A stretch of DNA of 64,000 bases from Aristolochia californica (GCA_029961685.1 JARWKL010000014.1:24463137-24527136); one strand, 5' to 3'; shown: positions 59,001-61,275, numbered from the stretch's first letter. Numbers and translations: made by a program. The notes: generated from the sequence alone by a model not told the origin.

Positions 59001-60979
59001 ACTCTCTCACCTCTCTGGCCATCCCTCTCATTGCCACGTTGACAGTAACTTTGGAAATGTTCCCTCCATACCCACATTGTTTGCTGAAGCATTATAGCTC
59101 GACTATACACCAGCTCAATCCTTTCTTGGTGCTCATGACTGGCTAATCCACTTTCGTAGCTAGGAGGATAAAGACGCAGCCATCAATCTACCCCTCAGCT
59201 CGAGCACTGATCTCAGCAAAGTCATTGAGTGGATACCTTCTGCCCCCAACCGTTAGGAATTTGACGCCCTAATTCCAAACTAACAAGAGAAATAATAATA
59301 ATCGCGGAAGAAGGAAAAAAGCAAGCACGAAAACAAACAACAAGATCTATATAGGTGCGCCTCAAGGTGAGACTACTTCCTATCTTCCGCCACTGCAGTA
59401 ATCCACTCTAAAGATGAGTAGTTCACAAGAGATATCGCACACACTTACAGGCATTTTCTCTAACCTCTCTCGGCCTGCAACTCCAACTCCTTCTCGGTGA
59501 TGATAAAACCCTAATAGCGGGGCCCCTCAATTATAAAGAGAAAATTAGGGCAACCGCGATACAAGAGTAAAATTTCCAAACTGCCCTTAATGAAACAACA
59601 GTTAATATATCGTGGACCAGGCACCCTCGAGAGGGGGGCTTCCCGCCCCCCTTCCAACCCTCACGGCGATCTTACCTTGAAGGTCGATCCACTTATCGAT
59701 TCAGCATAGGGCGTTAATTAGGCTCCACAACTTAACACCAATAATATTATTGGGCAATGGATCAACATTAGGGGACTACCGGTTGAGCTTTGGCATAGCC
59801 AAACCTTCACCCAAATTGCTAAAGTCTTTGACAAACTGGAGAGTCTTATTATTTTTTTTTTTTTAAATGATGCTGAATTTTATTAAGAGAGCTCAAGCAA
59901 GCAGATTACAAGAGGGGAAGCCTTCCCAAAAAACGAGAGATTGTTGGGAGGTTCCGAATGGCCAGTGGGAGGAGCTATCTTTTGAACACCAGCTGATGAC
60001 AGTCTGAGTCTCCTTCGATAAGAAGTTTTCCATGAAGCCGCTCTTTAAAGATTTAGAAGCGAATAGAAGAGCACTCATTTACATATCCTCACCTGTGGCC
60101 GGGGGCAGAGATCATCAATTTTCCAAGACCGGGGACAGGGGTCCCTTAAAGCATTCGGCAGGCGGCAACCAAGTCTTCTTGGAAGCAGAGATGGAGCCCA
60201 ATTCGGCTAATTATCGACGTCCAAATCTCCCAAGAGAAAGGGCACAAGAGAAGCAGGTAGCTAACAATTTCTTCATTATCAACTTAGAGAATATTGTTGT
60301 GGCATAGTTCTCCCCCAGGAAGAACTATGAAGAAAATAAACAGACGAAGTGATCTGGCTAAACTACCCTTGATTGATTGTATCTAATAACTGTGATTGAA
60401 ATTACAAAACTGCCCCTTATACTCTCGTCACTTAACATATACCTACTATGAAGAGTTTATACTACCAATACCTCGTAAAATTCCTACGTAACACCTGTAC
60501 TTTCTAAAGGTAGCATGGGCTGCATCATTTGAGTACAAGTTTTACAATTCAGGGCTACATTTCGAACTGTACTGTTTCATTGTTATGACAAGAAATATGT
60601 GGTAGACAAATTTCAGTCTTTGAACTGCTTTACTTTTTTGTTGGTCATATCTCCAGTTGTTATTTATCCTCCATTTGGGCAATAGCTTGCAGGATGAGAT
60701 GTTCCAGAAGTTTAATTTTGATACTGAGTGGGCAGTGAGACTTATATCAAAGATTACAAATGATGAGGACATACCGATCGAAGGCGATGCTATAGTTAAA
60801 CAGGTGCAATTGAACCTTAGTTTATTCTGTAGCCTTTTATTATTTTTACTTGTGACATCTGAAACTGATTGATGGCTCACGTTCAATTTATTTTGTAGCT
60901 TTTGGCCTTGCAAATAAATGCAGAGAAGTACTTTTTTGGGATAAGAAAGAGCCTAGTAGAATTTGATGAAGTATTGGAG
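15449..60979 (+). CDS. SECA2: Chloroplast SecA2-type protein translocase ATPase, 22 internal exons (partial at both ends)
   Basis: SecA is the motor ATPase that drives preproteins through a SecY/SecE channel; plant SECA2 works with the second plastid Sec system at the inner envelope. Joining 15449-15518, 15681-15745, 15816-15936, 16166-16257, 16353-16418, 16561-16625, 16699-16786, 16878-16943, 17363-17478, 22793-22883, 23851-23934, 24024-24116, 24251-24346, 28850-28935, 29332-29410, 29538-29651, 38946-39041, 39118-39181, 39288-39577, 56689-56744, 60686-60803 and 60899-60979 gives 699 codons without a stop. Visible motifs: MKTGEGKT Walker A (visible residues 60-67), DEVD Walker B (170-173), MAGRGTD (450-456) and RGRAGRQGD (616-624). 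About 1000 residues is usual for the family, so N-terminal and C-terminal exons lie outside. SECA2 rather than SECA1 is my call from family resemblance. All introns are GT-AG, so the gene looks functional despite the repeat load. Confidence 0.9.
15623..15682 (+). repeat. Two 30-bp tandem units at the e2 acceptor
   Basis: TCAGGTGATTTTGTTTTTAT (15623) and TCAAGTGACTTTGTTTTTAT (15653) begin near-identical 30-bp units, each ending in ATTTCTG(A/C)AG. The second ends at the e2 acceptor (15680), and another AG lies ahead of the first unit at 15620. Confidence 0.85.
15681..15745 (+). CDS. SECA2: SECA2 exon e2
   Basis: Encodes [22 protein letters not shown], the segment just before the first nucleotide-binding motif. 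The start at 15681 gives the usual family sequence. A second AG at 15619-15620, with a stronger pyrimidine tract, is also in frame and would add 20 residues (see findings), so the true 5' end is uncertain. Confidence 0.8.
15816..15936 (+). CDS. SECA2: SECA2 exon e3 (Walker A)
   Basis: Encodes [20 protein letters not shown] and onward to [10 protein letters not shown]. The MKTGEGKT P-loop binds ATP; the lysine codon is at 15876-15878. Ends in phase 1 before a GT donor. Confidence 0.92.
16166..16257 (+). CDS. SECA2: SECA2 exon e4
   Basis: Encodes [20 protein letters not shown] and [10 protein letters not shown]. VNDYLAxRDxEWM is the characteristic DEAD-motor segment of SecA. Flanked by AG and GT. 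Confidence 0.92.
16353..16418 (+). CDS. SECA2: SECA2 exon e5
   Basis: Encodes [20 protein letters not shown] then NS, the conserved [18 protein letters not shown] region that continues in e6. The start at 16353 keeps phase 0. Confidence 0.88.
16561..16625 (+). CDS. SECA2: SECA2 exon e6
   Basis: Encodes [20 protein letters not shown] and R. The [10 protein letters not shown] block is invariant in SecA. Ends in phase 2; the split codon gives W at the junction. Confidence 0.9.
16699..16786 (+). CDS. SECA2: SECA2 exon e7 (Walker B)
   Basis: Encodes [20 protein letters not shown] and [13 protein letters not shown] is the catalytic Walker B/DEAD motif, and the following [12 protein letters not shown] matches the SecA family. 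Confidence 0.93.
16878..16943 (+). CDS. SECA2: SECA2 exon e8
   Basis: Encodes [20 protein letters not shown] and GL, the start of the preprotein cross-linking domain insertion. Phase 0 on both sides. Confidence 0.85.
17025..17320 (+). mobile_element. Probable TRIM-like element, diverged
   Basis: Two similar blocks, each starting near ATCCAGGAT (17034 and 17230) and ending ...TAACTCTGACA / ...TAACTTTAACA (17140 and 17320), flank a spacer that starts CGGTATCC, similar to a Met-tRNA primer site. The layout and the end sequence match the better preserved element at 29850-30845. It lies in the intron just before exon e9. Confidence 0.5.
17363..17478 (+). CDS. SECA2: SECA2 exon e9
   Basis: Encodes [20 protein letters not shown] and on to [10 protein letters not shown], the acidic stretch typical of plant SecA2. 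A TRIM-like repeat ends only about 40 bp upstream of the acceptor. The next intron is 5.3 kb. Confidence 0.9.
17640..18370 (-). mobile_element. Ty1-copia 3' end split by a TRIM
   Basis: On the minus strand 18365-18256 reads [20 protein letters not shown], the copia RNase H end. After the TRIM (17993-18251) it resumes as [17 protein letters not shown], the polyprotein C-terminus. The remainder to about 17640 would be 3' UTR/LTR, ends not defined. Confidence 0.68.
17993..18251 (+). mobile_element. Complete 259-bp TRIM with 95-bp LTRs and 5-bp TSD
   Basis: LTRs 17993-18087 and 18157-18251 each start TGTCA and end TTGACA and differ at only a few bases. A Met-tRNA primer site (TGGTATCAAAGCC) starts at 18088, and a purine-rich tract (GGGGCGGGGTGGG) precedes the 3' LTR. 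The TSD TCCTC is perfect at 17988-17992 and 18252-18256. No coding capacity and no 5S-like sequence, unlike the related Cassandra at 52510. It would depend on proteins from other LTR elements. Confidence 0.88.
18702..20651 (+). CDS. LINE ORF2 fragment: reverse transcriptase and zinc-finger linker (649 codons)
   Basis: Longest open frame in the window. Order: RT fingers and palm ([19 protein letters not shown], about residue 15-33), [11 protein letters not shown], catalytic [13 protein letters not shown] (about 125-137), [18 protein letters not shown], the thumb ([20 protein letters not shown]), the connection ([11 protein letters not shown]) and the finger [18 protein letters not shown], then [13 protein letters not shown]. 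The usual P of GDPLSPF is L here. The frame closes because of a frameshift; RNase H continues at 20585 in another frame. The start is a conserved internal Met, not a true initiator. Target-primed reverse transcription is the known role of the family. Confidence 0.78.
   Translation: MAAHELLDAFKNSKKPRFVLKLDFEKAFDRVNWKLVDQLFHKMGFGTRWKFWMRSCISNVSYSVLVNGKPCGYFNATRGIRQGDLLSPFIFTLIAEHLASMVRLAKNSGWLKSISDDPTQDISLLQYADDTIFFGEGTLAEIFRIEARLNLFELSSGQKVSWSKSSITGFNIDPTVLNSRAQYLGCKIATLPSSYLGLPLSPTLPSKSSWHSVIERLEGRLATWRGRFLSKAGKLVLIKSCMHEIPSYFLSLYRCPASVCQRIEQLKKKFLWGGPNVERKYSLVKWAKVCKSKSLGWLGIRDTAITNSALLLKWIWKFNLFPELIWRKLVAAKANKLLGWWTEGGRCNRLSPVWKKFEKLLPAFKSAVKCYLGTGFVTRFWTDWWTDAHSFNNSHNLISNLTRNIEASISDLRTDSGGWNLNLRRSLFDSEALVASDLITMISSVSLKNSADTLIWMPNSKGNFSTSTAYGFLSSTYHPQINHPSAIAWTLHAPPRAKLFIWTACWNKVFTSDTLIRRGAHVPDPLCPFCQTSTKTITHILLHCEYAFFVWTNLLNKIGLQFCSSHNLPSTIFSITNTSLPKLERLLISCCVGHLIWALWKERNNRKFNLMFISREILVEKIIGQVTSWIYCVRNSVIFEGQISEKTGE
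20585..21013 (+). pseudogene. RNase H domain of the same LINE (after frameshift)
   Basis: Contains [58 protein letters not shown] and PPWRHWD. D, E and D are present; the last motif ([12 protein letters not shown]) follows in a third frame at about 21045-21085, so at least two indels break the domain. Confidence 0.75.
21530..22130 (+). mobile_element. LINE RNase H fragment without A-tail
   Basis: Reads [13 protein letters not shown], then in broken frames AHMTVP, a [12 protein letters not shown] segment, and finally the open frame 21845-22114 with [11 protein letters not shown] (EGDS lost), [20 protein letters not shown] and [10 protein letters not shown]. Catalytic residues are degenerate. 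Confidence 0.7.
22141..22660 (+). repeat. Duplicated intron segment, second copy carrying a LINE tail
   Basis: A block with GTGGTTATTAGTTTGGAAAA, TTTGGTTAGTACTTTAGTCA and AATAGATAAGATGA at about 22170-22260 recurs at about 22537-22640. The wording resembles the LTR of the TRIM at 29850, so both may be LTR-derived. Confidence 0.6.
22433..22527 (+). mobile_element. 95-bp LINE tail insertion with 10-bp TSD
   Basis: Contains only the [13 protein letters not shown] tail, 3' UTR and A-rich end. The TSD AAAAAACTTG is perfect at 22423-22432 and 22528-22537, partly overlapping the A-tail, so its length is uncertain. Confidence 0.7.
22650..22688 (+). repeat. Poly-T then poly-G tract
   Basis: About 17 T followed by 22 G, 100 bp upstream of exon e10. 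It is one of several unusually long C/G homopolymers in the window. Confidence 0.85.
22793..22883 (+). CDS. SECA2: SECA2 exon e10
   Basis: Encodes [20 protein letters not shown] and [10 protein letters not shown], within the preprotein-binding domain. It lies directly after a poly-T/poly-G tract and a pyrimidine-rich acceptor. Confidence 0.92.
23003..23082 (+). mobile_element. 80-bp B-family LINE tail with 18-bp TSD
   Basis: Reads SLIVWEGFP, then the B-family 3' UTR and an A-run. Flanks are AATAGTGTCTTGTACAAT at 22985-23002 and AATAGTATCTTGTACAAT at 23083-23100 (17 of 18 match). It lies in the intron between e10 and e11. Confidence 0.85.
23851..23934 (+). CDS. SECA2: SECA2 exon e11
   Basis: Encodes [20 protein letters not shown] and [11 protein letters not shown]-x-x-x-x-RRWSEGxHQAxEAKE is a strong SecA signature. 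Confidence 0.93.
24024..24116 (+). CDS. SECA2: SECA2 exon e12
   Basis: Encodes [20 protein letters not shown] and [11 protein letters not shown]. The SGMTGTA block is a conserved motor motif. Confidence 0.93.
24251..24346 (+). CDS. SECA2: SECA2 exon e13
   Basis: Encodes [20 protein letters not shown] and on to LPIQAFA, the link into the second nucleotide-binding fold. Followed by a 4.5-kb intron filled with LINE and copia sequence. Confidence 0.92.
24640..24830 (+). mobile_element. LINE linker fragment
   Basis: Reads [20 protein letters not shown] and [20 protein letters not shown], the zone after the LINE zinc finger. The preceding 24480-24640 has no clear assignment. Confidence 0.6.
24926..26073 (+). 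pseudogene. ORF1 of the LINE
   Basis: The frame beginning at 24943 encodes [20 protein letters not shown], matching the RNA-binding (DUF4283-like) part of plant LINE ORF1. Then comes a Pro-rich region and, near 25930-26000, the C-terminal [15 protein letters not shown] motif followed by [11 protein letters not shown]. It ends TGA at 26071-26073 overlapping the ORF2 ATG at 26070-26072. Confidence 0.65.
26070..27360 (+). pseudogene. Endonuclease domain of the LINE
   Basis: Starts [20 protein letters not shown]. After the insertion it continues [38 protein letters not shown] and [12 protein letters not shown], the standard endonuclease motifs, with frameshifts and stops (for example 26241, 26866). 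Confidence 0.75.
26427..26596 (-). mobile_element. 170-bp LINE tail insertion
   Basis: Poly-T at 26427-26441, then the complement of an A-family tail. Possible target repeats GATTATCACT (26418-26427) and GATCGTCACT (26597-26606) match at 8 of 10. Confidence 0.72.
27380..28130 (+). pseudogene. Reverse transcriptase N-terminal half of the LINE
   Basis: The open frame 27661-28047 reads [40 protein letters not shown] and [17 protein letters not shown]. It stops at 28045 and the palm is lost by deletion before the ADD box. Confidence 0.72.
28322..28845 (+). mobile_element. Ty1-copia 3' end with LTR start
   Basis: [20 protein letters not shown] is the copia polyprotein C-terminus. The polypurine tract GAGGGGGAG at 28489-28498 precedes TGTTAAAG at 28499, taken as the start of the 3' LTR. 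The LTR's far end could not be set; it comes close to the e14 acceptor. Confidence 0.65.
28850..28935 (+). CDS. SECA2: SECA2 exon e14
   Basis: Encodes [20 protein letters not shown] and RPVLVGTT, the start of the second ATPase lobe ([10 protein letters not shown] motif). The acceptor lies just beyond the 3' end of a copia fragment. Confidence 0.92.
29332..29410 (+). CDS. SECA2: SECA2 exon e15
   Basis: Encodes [20 protein letters not shown] and LNARPK. The [11 protein letters not shown] block is a SecA hallmark. Phase 2 in, phase 0 out. Confidence 0.92.
29538..29651 (+). CDS. SECA2: SECA2 exon e16
   Basis: Encodes [20 protein letters not shown] and on through [17 protein letters not shown], the ATP-hydrolysis motif of the second lobe. 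The downstream intron is 9.3 kb. Confidence 0.94.
29850..30845 (+). mobile_element. TRIM element with 89-bp LTR, 3' LTR split by a LINE
   Basis: 5' LTR 29850-29938 (CGTTAGAAAAGATC...TTTTAGCA); a degenerate primer site TGGCATCAAAACATGGG at 29939; internal domain to 30067; 3' LTR from 30068 (TGTTAGGAAAAATCC) resuming after a LINE and ending TTTAACA at 30845. I found no clear TSD. Similar LTR sequence recurs near 17.2 kb and 22.2 kb, suggesting a local family. Confidence 0.65.
30097..30774 (-). mobile_element. B-family LINE 3' part inserted in the TRIM LTR
   Basis: Poly-T at about 30095-30107, then on the minus strand RNase H pieces ([31 protein letters not shown]). The TSD TTATTAGTT is at 30088-30096 and 30775-30783. 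The reading frame is broken after ALLFGL. Confidence 0.8.
31291..31692 (+). pseudogene. Endonuclease fragment, B-family LINE
   Basis: [40 protein letters not shown] and [15 protein letters not shown] are the GDFN and SDHxP motifs. The frame then runs through the poly-C tract into a proline run and stops. Confidence 0.75.
31593..32585 (+). pseudogene. Reverse transcriptase fingers and palm, B-family LINE
   Basis: Two open stretches in the same frame, 31593-32159 and 32163-32585, separated by one stop (32157-32159, K/Q to stop). Includes [64 protein letters not shown] and the catalytic [17 protein letters not shown] is a variant of the family's FADD/YADD but keeps both aspartates. Confidence 0.78.
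32918..34048 (+). CDS. LINE ORF2 fragment: RT thumb, linker and zinc finger (376 codons, open)
   Basis: Open from [20 protein letters not shown] through [20 protein letters not shown] and the connection [13 protein letters not shown] to the finger [18 protein letters not shown] and [14 protein letters not shown]. Stops at 34047 just before the RNase H, which continues in pieces at 34174-34500 ([12 protein letters not shown]). The N-terminal methionine is internal to ORF2. Confidence 0.72.
   Translation: MHCPASVCSKIDAICRRFLWRGSEDTLRYHLVSWKDICMPHNRGGLGIRPTKEMNKALMLKWIWNFNNKHNSLWNNMVKFYLQFSGAWWREGGVARLLSPIWKSVFKLLPVFRDATAFHTGNGRTLLFWSNEWCGPRSLSEDFPGLHRVANNLSYSVANSWSDHSWSLQFRRGLNDEESLAFCSLLTKLSSTILREHSIDKMIWKPSNNGRFTVTSAYSHIRKQDYSPHEHKANLAWKLSAPSKIKFFMWSVIRERILTSDNLHRRGFTAPDLSCPLCGECEETVQHVLLHCGFSWQVWMKIFQKIGLQLGLHQDLFDTFEMVRGILLPRPGKLILSAYLAHVPWCIWLERNIRRFNSKASTPDNTTSHAVGLISS
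34551..35530. other. Intron sequence without gene; possible LTR/repeat fragments
   Basis: No clear coding similarity. From 35070 there is T-rich sequence, then at about 35200 a GATGGGGTGAATAGG block that resembles a plant repeat I cannot name. Left as unassigned. Confidence 0.35.
35540..36940 (+). mobile_element. C-family LINE fragment lacking both ends
   Basis: Reads RT thumb ([20 protein letters not shown], 35620-35680), connection ([15 protein letters not shown], 36170), finger remnants ([18 protein letters not shown], 36390), [19 protein letters not shown] (36540-36590), then RNase [16 protein letters not shown] at 36790. At 36940 the RNase H is joined in frame to a copia RNase H. Confidence 0.75.
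36789..37117 (+). pseudogene. Chimeric RNase H: LINE first half, copia second half
   Basis: One frame from [20 protein letters not shown] and [13 protein letters not shown] (LINE type) into [20 protein letters not shown] and [14 protein letters not shown] (copia type). Both catalytic D...E of the LINE half and YCDSQSA of the copia half are kept. After EKIQ it shifts frame; the copia C-terminus ([18 protein letters not shown]) follows at 37105-37165. No start codon at a natural position. Confidence 0.72.
36941..38001 (+). mobile_element. Ty1-copia RNase H end and 3' LTR
   Basis: Copia RNase H and polyprotein end (36941-37165), a purine-rich tract (CAAGTGAGAGA at about 37239-37249), then an LTR from about 37250 to 38001 ending TTCCTAACA. 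The same LTR family occurs inverted as a solo LTR at 59251-59737. A LINE tail is nested at 37705-37947. Confidence 0.72.
37705..37947 (-). mobile_element. B-family LINE tail nested in the copia LTR
   Basis: Minus-strand 3' end (TTTTGAAATGATGCTGATTT start, complement of the SLIVWEGF tail and RNase H end). It is flanked by TTATTATTATT on both sides, so the TSD is a simple repeat. The LTR is continuous once it is removed. Confidence 0.75.
38002..38711. other. Intron sequence, no gene
   Basis: AT-rich sequence with weak similarity near 38190 to the TRIM LTR wording (TAGTCACTTTGGGATGGAAC). Nothing coding. Confidence 0.35.
38727..38854 (+). mobile_element. LINE tail insertion before exon e17
   Basis: [18 protein letters not shown] is the A-family ORF2 end, followed by 3' UTR. 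Flanks ATCATTTCAGTCATC (38712-38726) and ATCATTTTACTCATC (38855-38869) match at 13 of 15. It lies about 90 bp from the e17 acceptor. Confidence 0.75.
38946..39041 (+). CDS. SECA2: SECA2 exon e17
   Basis: Encodes [20 protein letters not shown] and [12 protein letters not shown]. This is the variable insert after GGNPK seen in plant SecA2. The ATG at the exon start is internal, not an initiator. Confidence 0.82.
39118..39181 (+). CDS. SECA2: SECA2 exon e18
   Basis: Encodes [20 protein letters not shown] and MG. It is the less conserved SecA2-specific segment; frame and splice sites fit e17 and e19. Confidence 0.8.
39288..39577 (+). CDS. SECA2: SECA2 exon e19
   Basis: The longest visible exon (290 nt). 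It begins [20 protein letters not shown] and ends [19 protein letters not shown], the family's [18 protein letters not shown] block, which must continue as [10 protein letters not shown]. That continuation is in e20, 17.1 kb away. Confidence 0.93.
39799..39847 (+). repeat. (GA)n microsatellite, left flank of a LINE
   Basis: About 24 GA units. A second (GA)n tract at 46088-46120 flanks the other end of the same LINE. Confidence 0.9.
40040..41613 (+). pseudogene. ORF1 of A-family LINE
   Basis: The frame at 40087 reads [20 protein letters not shown] then [20 protein letters not shown], the ORF1 RNA-binding (DUF4283-like) fold. A low-complexity (EF/KF) hexamer tract follows at 40434-40500, then Pro/Ser/Thr-rich sequence. 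The final 70 codons (41401-41613) hold [20 protein letters not shown] and end in TGA at 41611-41613, overlapping the ORF2 ATG (41610-41612). Confidence 0.68.
41610..42289 (+). pseudogene. Endonuclease domain of A-family LINE
   Basis: Starts [12 protein letters not shown]. Later frames give [60 protein letters not shown] and VGSDH before a stop at 42287 (HW to H-stop). The frame changes near 41790. Confidence 0.75.
42588..43921 (+). pseudogene. Reverse transcriptase of A-family LINE
   Basis: Two overlapping open frames, 42588-43205 and 43121-43921, split by one frameshift near 43150. Motifs: [75 protein letters not shown] (normally RQGDP), [14 protein letters not shown] with the catalytic DD pair, [18 protein letters not shown] and other replacements suggest decay. 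Confidence 0.78.
44099..44448 (-). mobile_element. B-family LINE tail with 17-bp TSD
   Basis: Poly-T at 44099, then the minus-strand RNase H end ([32 protein letters not shown]). TSD GAAGCAGCCTTGATTTC (44082-44098) and GAAGTAGCCTTGATTTC (44449-44465), 16 of 17. The surrounding RT thumb is continuous without it. Confidence 0.88.
44545..45590 (+). pseudogene. RT thumb, linker and zinc finger of A-family LINE
   Basis: Frames 44545-44793, 44741-44992 and 45048-45590 together cover [50 protein letters not shown] near 44980-45020, [20 protein letters not shown], a finger read [18 protein letters not shown] (the CPxC proline replaced) and [15 protein letters not shown]. Confidence 0.75.
45657..45932 (+). 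pseudogene. RNase H of A-family LINE
   Basis: [40 protein letters not shown] and [12 protein letters not shown] keep D, E and D. It stops at 45930. The continuation [11 protein letters not shown] has lost the ADxLAK aspartate by a small deletion. Confidence 0.75.
46088..46120 (+). repeat. (GA)n microsatellite, right flank of the LINE
   Basis: About 16 GA units directly after the LINE 3' end (TCATAAAA). Confidence 0.9.
46121..47484. other. Intron sequence, no gene recognised
   Basis: AT-rich. Open frames around 46210-46630 show no family resemblance and no catalytic motifs. Confidence 0.35.
47485..47860 (+). mobile_element. LTR-like fragment with TATA-like box
   Basis: TTTATAAATAGGGG at 47584-47597 looks like an LTR promoter followed by GA-rich leader. 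The block around 47500-47550 (GTAGAAAGTAGATTCCTAGG) recurs diverged at 57105-57135, so it is a dispersed repeat. Ends unknown. Confidence 0.45.
48895..50380 (-). mobile_element. B-family LINE 3' part in the ORF1 of another LINE
   Basis: T-rich 3' end at 48890-48905, poly-G tract at 48955-48973 in the tail, RNase H at 49484-49060 ([20 protein letters not shown]), zinc finger CPLCGVCE at about 49780 and linker [13 protein letters not shown] at about 50000. Right end near 50380 is estimated from loss of RT-thumb similarity. Confidence 0.75.
49697..50071 (-). pseudogene. Linker and zinc finger of B-family LINE
   Basis: 124 codons: [52 protein letters not shown] and CPLCGVCE, where a frameshift cuts the finger before its HxxxC half (VQHVLLHC in relatives). 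Confidence 0.7.
50626..50960 (+). repeat. CT-rich low-complexity tract
   Basis: TCTC/CCCTCT-dominated over about 330 bp. All three plus frames are open only because the composition avoids stops. Confidence 0.8.
51424..51835 (-). mobile_element. Tandem TRIM: LTR-internal-LTR-internal-LTR with perfect TSD
   Basis: LTRs at 51424-51512, 51586-51673 and 51747-51835 (88-89 bp) separated by two 73-bp internal domains. On the minus strand each internal domain begins at a Met-tRNA primer site (TGGTATCAGAGCTGGG or close), next to the LTR end. The TSD CTCCA is perfect at 51419-51423 and 51836-51840. No coding capacity. LTRs are related to those at 17993 and 52510 (shared GGGTTGTATTGGCTAG). Confidence 0.88.
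52639..52705 (+). other. 5S rRNA-like segment inside Cassandra LTR
   Basis: Matches the second half of plant 5S rRNA, with small changes (GAATAAGCG for GAAGTTAAGCG). This half includes most of the internal Pol III control region. It is part of the transposon LTR, not a 5S gene: the 5' half of 5S is missing. Confidence 0.82.
52796..52985. repeat. Inverted LTR palindrome, two 93-bp arms with a 4-nt loop
   Basis: Arm 1 52796-52888 and arm 2 52893-52985 are inverted copies with scattered mismatches; loop TTGG at 52889-52892. The centre CTTAAAAGA-TTGG-TCTTTTAAG is perfectly paired. Confidence 0.88.
53325..53530 (+). repeat. Two tandem about 102-bp units in the LINE linker
   Basis: ATGCAATTTTTTTTACTCTC at 53319 and 53420 begin units ending CCACACGTCCTCCTCC; near-identical. 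Confidence 0.85.
53874..54245 (+). repeat. Three tandem about 121-bp units carrying the RNase H start
   Basis: Each unit reads a C-run, TTCCTCTCCTCTAGTCACTT, then [10 protein letters not shown] and SGVSHDENS. Units start at about 53874, 53995 and 54116; the C-run grows to 21 C in the third. Differences are few, so the expansion is recent relative to the LINE. Confidence 0.85.
54480..55115 (+). mobile_element. D-family LINE RNase H and 3' end
   Basis: [15 protein letters not shown], then KMNFDG, the frame 54691-54906 with [20 protein letters not shown] and [11 protein letters not shown], and [20 protein letters not shown] near 54970-55020; A-run at 55109-55116. The AELxxLL glutamate is lost (AKLQALL), stops interrupt. 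Confidence 0.75.
55558..56088 (+). CDS. D-family LINE ORF2 fragment: zinc-finger linker (176 codons, open)
   Basis: [20 protein letters not shown], finger [53 protein letters not shown], then a proline run from the poly-C tract and a stop at 56086 before RNase H. The open frame is a fragment of ORF2; its start is not a natural initiator. Confidence 0.68.
56110..56520 (+). pseudogene. RNase H of D-family LINE
   Basis: [20 protein letters not shown] (with a duplicated GF), [20 protein letters not shown], then after a frameshift near 56285 [12 protein letters not shown] and [17 protein letters not shown] and D are recognisable but split between two frames. Confidence 0.75.
56689..56744 (+). CDS. 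SECA2: SECA2 exon e20
   Basis: A 56-nt exon encoding [18 protein letters not shown], which directly completes the motif started in e19. The acceptor is about 115 bp after a LINE 3' end, so this small exon sits between 17.1-kb and 3.9-kb introns. Confidence 0.93.
56752..57075 (+). repeat. Two tandem 162-bp units right after exon e20
   Basis: TTTGGATGGAAAAGAAACAA occurs at 56753 and 56915; both units end ...TTATTTTGAGTTAAT. The first copy begins within 10 bp of the e20 donor. Confidence 0.88.
57230..58265 (+). mobile_element. Ty1-copia gag/protease fragment
   Basis: In scattered frames: [13 protein letters not shown] protease site near 57745-57775, [20 protein letters not shown] and [20 protein letters not shown] (57860-57980), typical of the copia protease and its downstream region, then [10 protein letters not shown]. 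Stops show decay. No LTR seen at either side. Confidence 0.65.
58270..58520 (-). mobile_element. LINE tail fragment
   Basis: T-run at 58278-58287 then AATGATGCTGGAATTTATTA and the complement of a SLQS-type tail and RNase H end. Right end uncertain. Confidence 0.65.
58530..59848 (+). mobile_element. LINE 5' region and ORF1 start, split by a solo LTR
   Basis: GC-richer leader-like sequence (58560-59040) with a 16-C run at 58960, then ORF1-like words on both sides of the LTR, ending [20 protein letters not shown] and [12 protein letters not shown] (59755-59847). The 5' end is a guess. Confidence 0.5.
59251..59737 (-). mobile_element. Solo Ty1-copia LTR (487 bp)
   Basis: Inverted copy of the LTR at 37250-38001 (without its nested LINE): shared GGAGCCTAATTAACGCC, CACGATATATT, TAGGGTTTTAT and GGCGGAAGAT blocks. 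Ends CGTTAGG...CTTAACA; flanks CCAAC (59246-59250) and CCAAT (59738-59742) match at 4 of 5. No internal domain, so a product of LTR-LTR recombination. Confidence 0.82.
59850..60270 (-). mobile_element. LINE fragments: B-family RNase H end and an A-like linker
   Basis: T-run at 59850-59864 begins a B-family 3' end with deletions (59865-60080). Immediately beyond, minus-strand 60265-60090 reads the linker [20 protein letters not shown] and [14 protein letters not shown], which is A-family. The join may be a recombination or two insertions. Confidence 0.65.
60271..60685. other. Intron sequence before e21, no gene
   Basis: AT-rich. The block CATAGTTCTCCCCCAGGAAG at 60303-60322 recurs at 61265-61284, a short dispersed repeat of unknown origin. 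Confidence 0.45.
60686..60803 (+). CDS. SECA2: SECA2 exon e21
   Basis: Encodes [20 protein letters not shown] and on to [11 protein letters not shown]. The split serine codon with e20 keeps the frame. This is the helical scaffold region after the motor. Confidence 0.92.
60899..60979 (+). CDS. SECA2: SECA2 exon e22 (last exon in window)
   Basis: Encodes [20 protein letters not shown] and EFDEVLE, ending in phase 0 at a GT donor. The family continues with a conserved helical wing domain, so more exons must follow right of the window. Confidence 0.92.
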
Positions 60980-61149
60980 GTAAATTTTGCAACTAACAGT
61001 GTCAGAGTAATGTAGTTGTATAAATTGCTAGTTCTGTCATTGTTAATCTCCACTTGGTCATTGAGCTTTCATAGACCATTTAATCCCCCACATTTTGTGC
61101 ATTTTTTATTGTTGACGAGTCATACCCTTGCATTGCCTTGTTTACTAAA

Positions 61150-61275
61150 ATCAGTTAGCATGTGATTTATGAGGCTGGACTCCATGCCCTCCTTTATGGG
61201 ATGTGGATTTTCACTCAGTCCTTGTTGTGTTCTCTAGTGGACGGTGATTCTTTGGTGGTCATTCCATAGTTCTCC
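61150..61275 (+). mobile_element. Tiny LINE RNase H fragment
   Basis: Reads YEAGLHALLYGMWIFTQSLL and VDGDSLVVI, matching AELHxLLxGLxIF...EGDSxVVI. No flanking tail seen. Confidence 0.5.

Noticed and set aside
58566..59146. Two plus-strand frames in the GC-richer region as a host gene
   Set aside because: No family resemblance; proline run from a C-homopolymer; position and composition fit a LINE 5' leader.
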